Assembly: GCA_964637705.1 (NCBI GenBank)
Contig: CAZWVM010000211.1
Coordinates: 1 to 5,830 of the forward strand
Source: CAZWVM01 sp964637705
GTDB taxonomy: Bacteria > UBA8481
Direction: 5' to 3'
DNA: 5,830 nt
The notes under the pieces were generated by a model. That model was not told the DNA's origin. It searched no databases and saw only the letters and a program-made list of their open reading frames with translations. Position numbers and translations under genes: made by a program. This document shows positions 5,211-5,830 of the stretch, one piece after another. Within the stretch, counting starts at the first letter, position 1. Each line of letters opens with the position of its first letter.

Positions 5211-5830
5211 ATGACGACCTCGCGGGTTTGCGGTTCCACGGAGAGTTTTCGCCTCGGACGTCCCTTTTTTCTCCTCGCCCCGGTTCTCGGGCTCTTGCTC
5301 GCCTGCGGCACCTCCGCGCCGCCGGCCGCTGTGAACGCGCCCGCCGGCAGTGACGCCGCGGCGGCCGCCGAGGTCCCGAGCGACACCGAGATCCGCATCA
5401 CCGCGCTCATCGGACAGATGACGCTCGAAGAAAAGCTCGAGCAGATCTGCGGCAAGGACTTCATGGACGGCTACACCAACACCCGCCTCGGTATTCCGCC
5501 CCTCCTCATGACCGACGGTCCCCACGGCGTCCGCGACAACTTCGGCAAGAACACCGCCTTCCCCACGCTCGTCACCATGGGCGCCTCCTGGGACCCTGAA
5601 CTCGTCGAGCGGTTCGGCGTGGCTCTCGCCGACGAGGTCCGCGCCCGCGGCCGCAACATCATCCTCGGCCCTTGCATCAACATCCATCGGACCCCCTTGG
5701 GCGGCCGCAACTTCGAGAGCATGGCCGAGGACCCCTGGCTCATCTCCCGCCTCGCCGTCGCCTACGTCCGCGGCGTCCAGAGCCGCGGCATCGGCACCTC
5801 CACCAAGCACTTCGCCTGCAACAACCAGGA
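5211..5830 (+). CDS. GH3-family beta-glucosidase-like lipoprotein (3' end beyond window)
   Basis: N-terminal 206 residues of a family 3 glycoside hydrolase, an enzyme class that releases terminal beta-linked glucose, xylose or related sugars with retention. A signal peptide with hydrophobic core (FFLLAPVLGLLLAC) ends in a lipobox with Cys32, so the protein is probably a lipoprotein exported across the inner membrane. An Ala/Pro-rich linker (33-58) leads to the catalytic barrel: MTLEEKLEQICG (70-81), LGIPPLLMTDGPHGVRDN (93-110, D102), the conserved GPCINIHRTPLGGRNFESMAED (153-174) and TSTKHFACNNQ (196-206, K199 and H200 of the KH motif). The KHF-NNQ form resembles the large bglB-like branch, usually 750-850 residues. 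The nucleophile Asp lies downstream of the window and cannot be checked. The start is chosen because it gives a complete signal peptide; there is no Shine-Dalgarno. Substrate is not predictable from this part. Confidence 0.92.
   Translation, partial: MTTSRVCGSTESFRLGRPFFLLAPVLGLLLACGTSAPPAAVNAPAGSDAAAAAEVPSDTEIRITALIGQMTLEEKLEQICGKDFMDGYTNTRLGIPPLLMTDGPHGVRDNFGKNTAFPTLVTMGASWDPELVERFGVALADEVRARGRNIILGPCINIHRTPLGGRNFESMAEDPWLISRLAVAYVRGVQSRGIGTSTKHFACNNQ

Noticed and set aside
4628..5810. Leftward open frames of 278 and 288 codons across the GH3 gene and element copies
   Set aside because: They run antisense to an unmistakable GH3 gene and through the repeats; their sequences are Ala/Gly/Arg-rich shadows without recognisable domains.

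Overview
The window looks like a piece of a GC-rich, Gram-negative bacterial chromosome. The third codon positions of the clear genes are mostly G or C. A lipoprotein-type glycoside hydrolase and a Flp-type pilin point to a didermic envelope. I cannot name a phylum: a bacterial STT3-type oligosaccharyltransferase next to another multi-pass glycosyltransferase occurs in several deltaproteobacteria-like and candidate-phylum lineages.

Layout. (1) 17-217 (-): small Flp pilin with a near-perfect Shine-Dalgarno. (2) 218-445: AT-rich divergent spacer with a likely promoter for the next gene. (3) 446-1969 (+): STT3/PglB/AglB-like oligosaccharyltransferase. (4) 1970-2041: nested palindrome in the convergent gap. 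(5) 2072-4024 (-): GT-C fold polyprenyl-linked-sugar glycosyltransferase of about 650 residues. (6) 4013-5057: an accessory patch with three copies of a 118-120 bp inverted-repeat element, a HigA antitoxin whose HigB toxin is reduced to its last ~26 codons behind an intact-looking palindromic promoter, and two short gene fragments. (7) 5211-5830 (+): N-terminal part of a family 3 glycoside hydrolase lipoprotein that runs off the window.

The most unusual part is the element family. Each copy has arms of exactly 26 bp: a conserved 10-bp cap (GGTGTCAGGC) followed by two tandem 8-bp units. The hexamer inside the 8-bp units differs between elements, yet within an element it recurs in tandem and, inverted, in the opposite arm. 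The cores (66-68 bp) are not obviously related. Copy 1 supplies the only plausible start codon of the GT-C gene and ends 5 bp from the higA stop codon. Copies 2 and 3 bound two gene fragments. This looks like a non-autonomous, REP/MITE-like element mobilised in trans; no transposase is present in the window.

The STT3 homologue and the GT-C enzyme are both membrane enzymes that normally use polyprenyl-linked sugars, so the left half may be a small protein-glycosylation or envelope-glycan locus. They are convergent rather than one operon, and the adjacent pilin has no N-X-S/T sequon, so a direct pilin N-glycosylation link is not supported.
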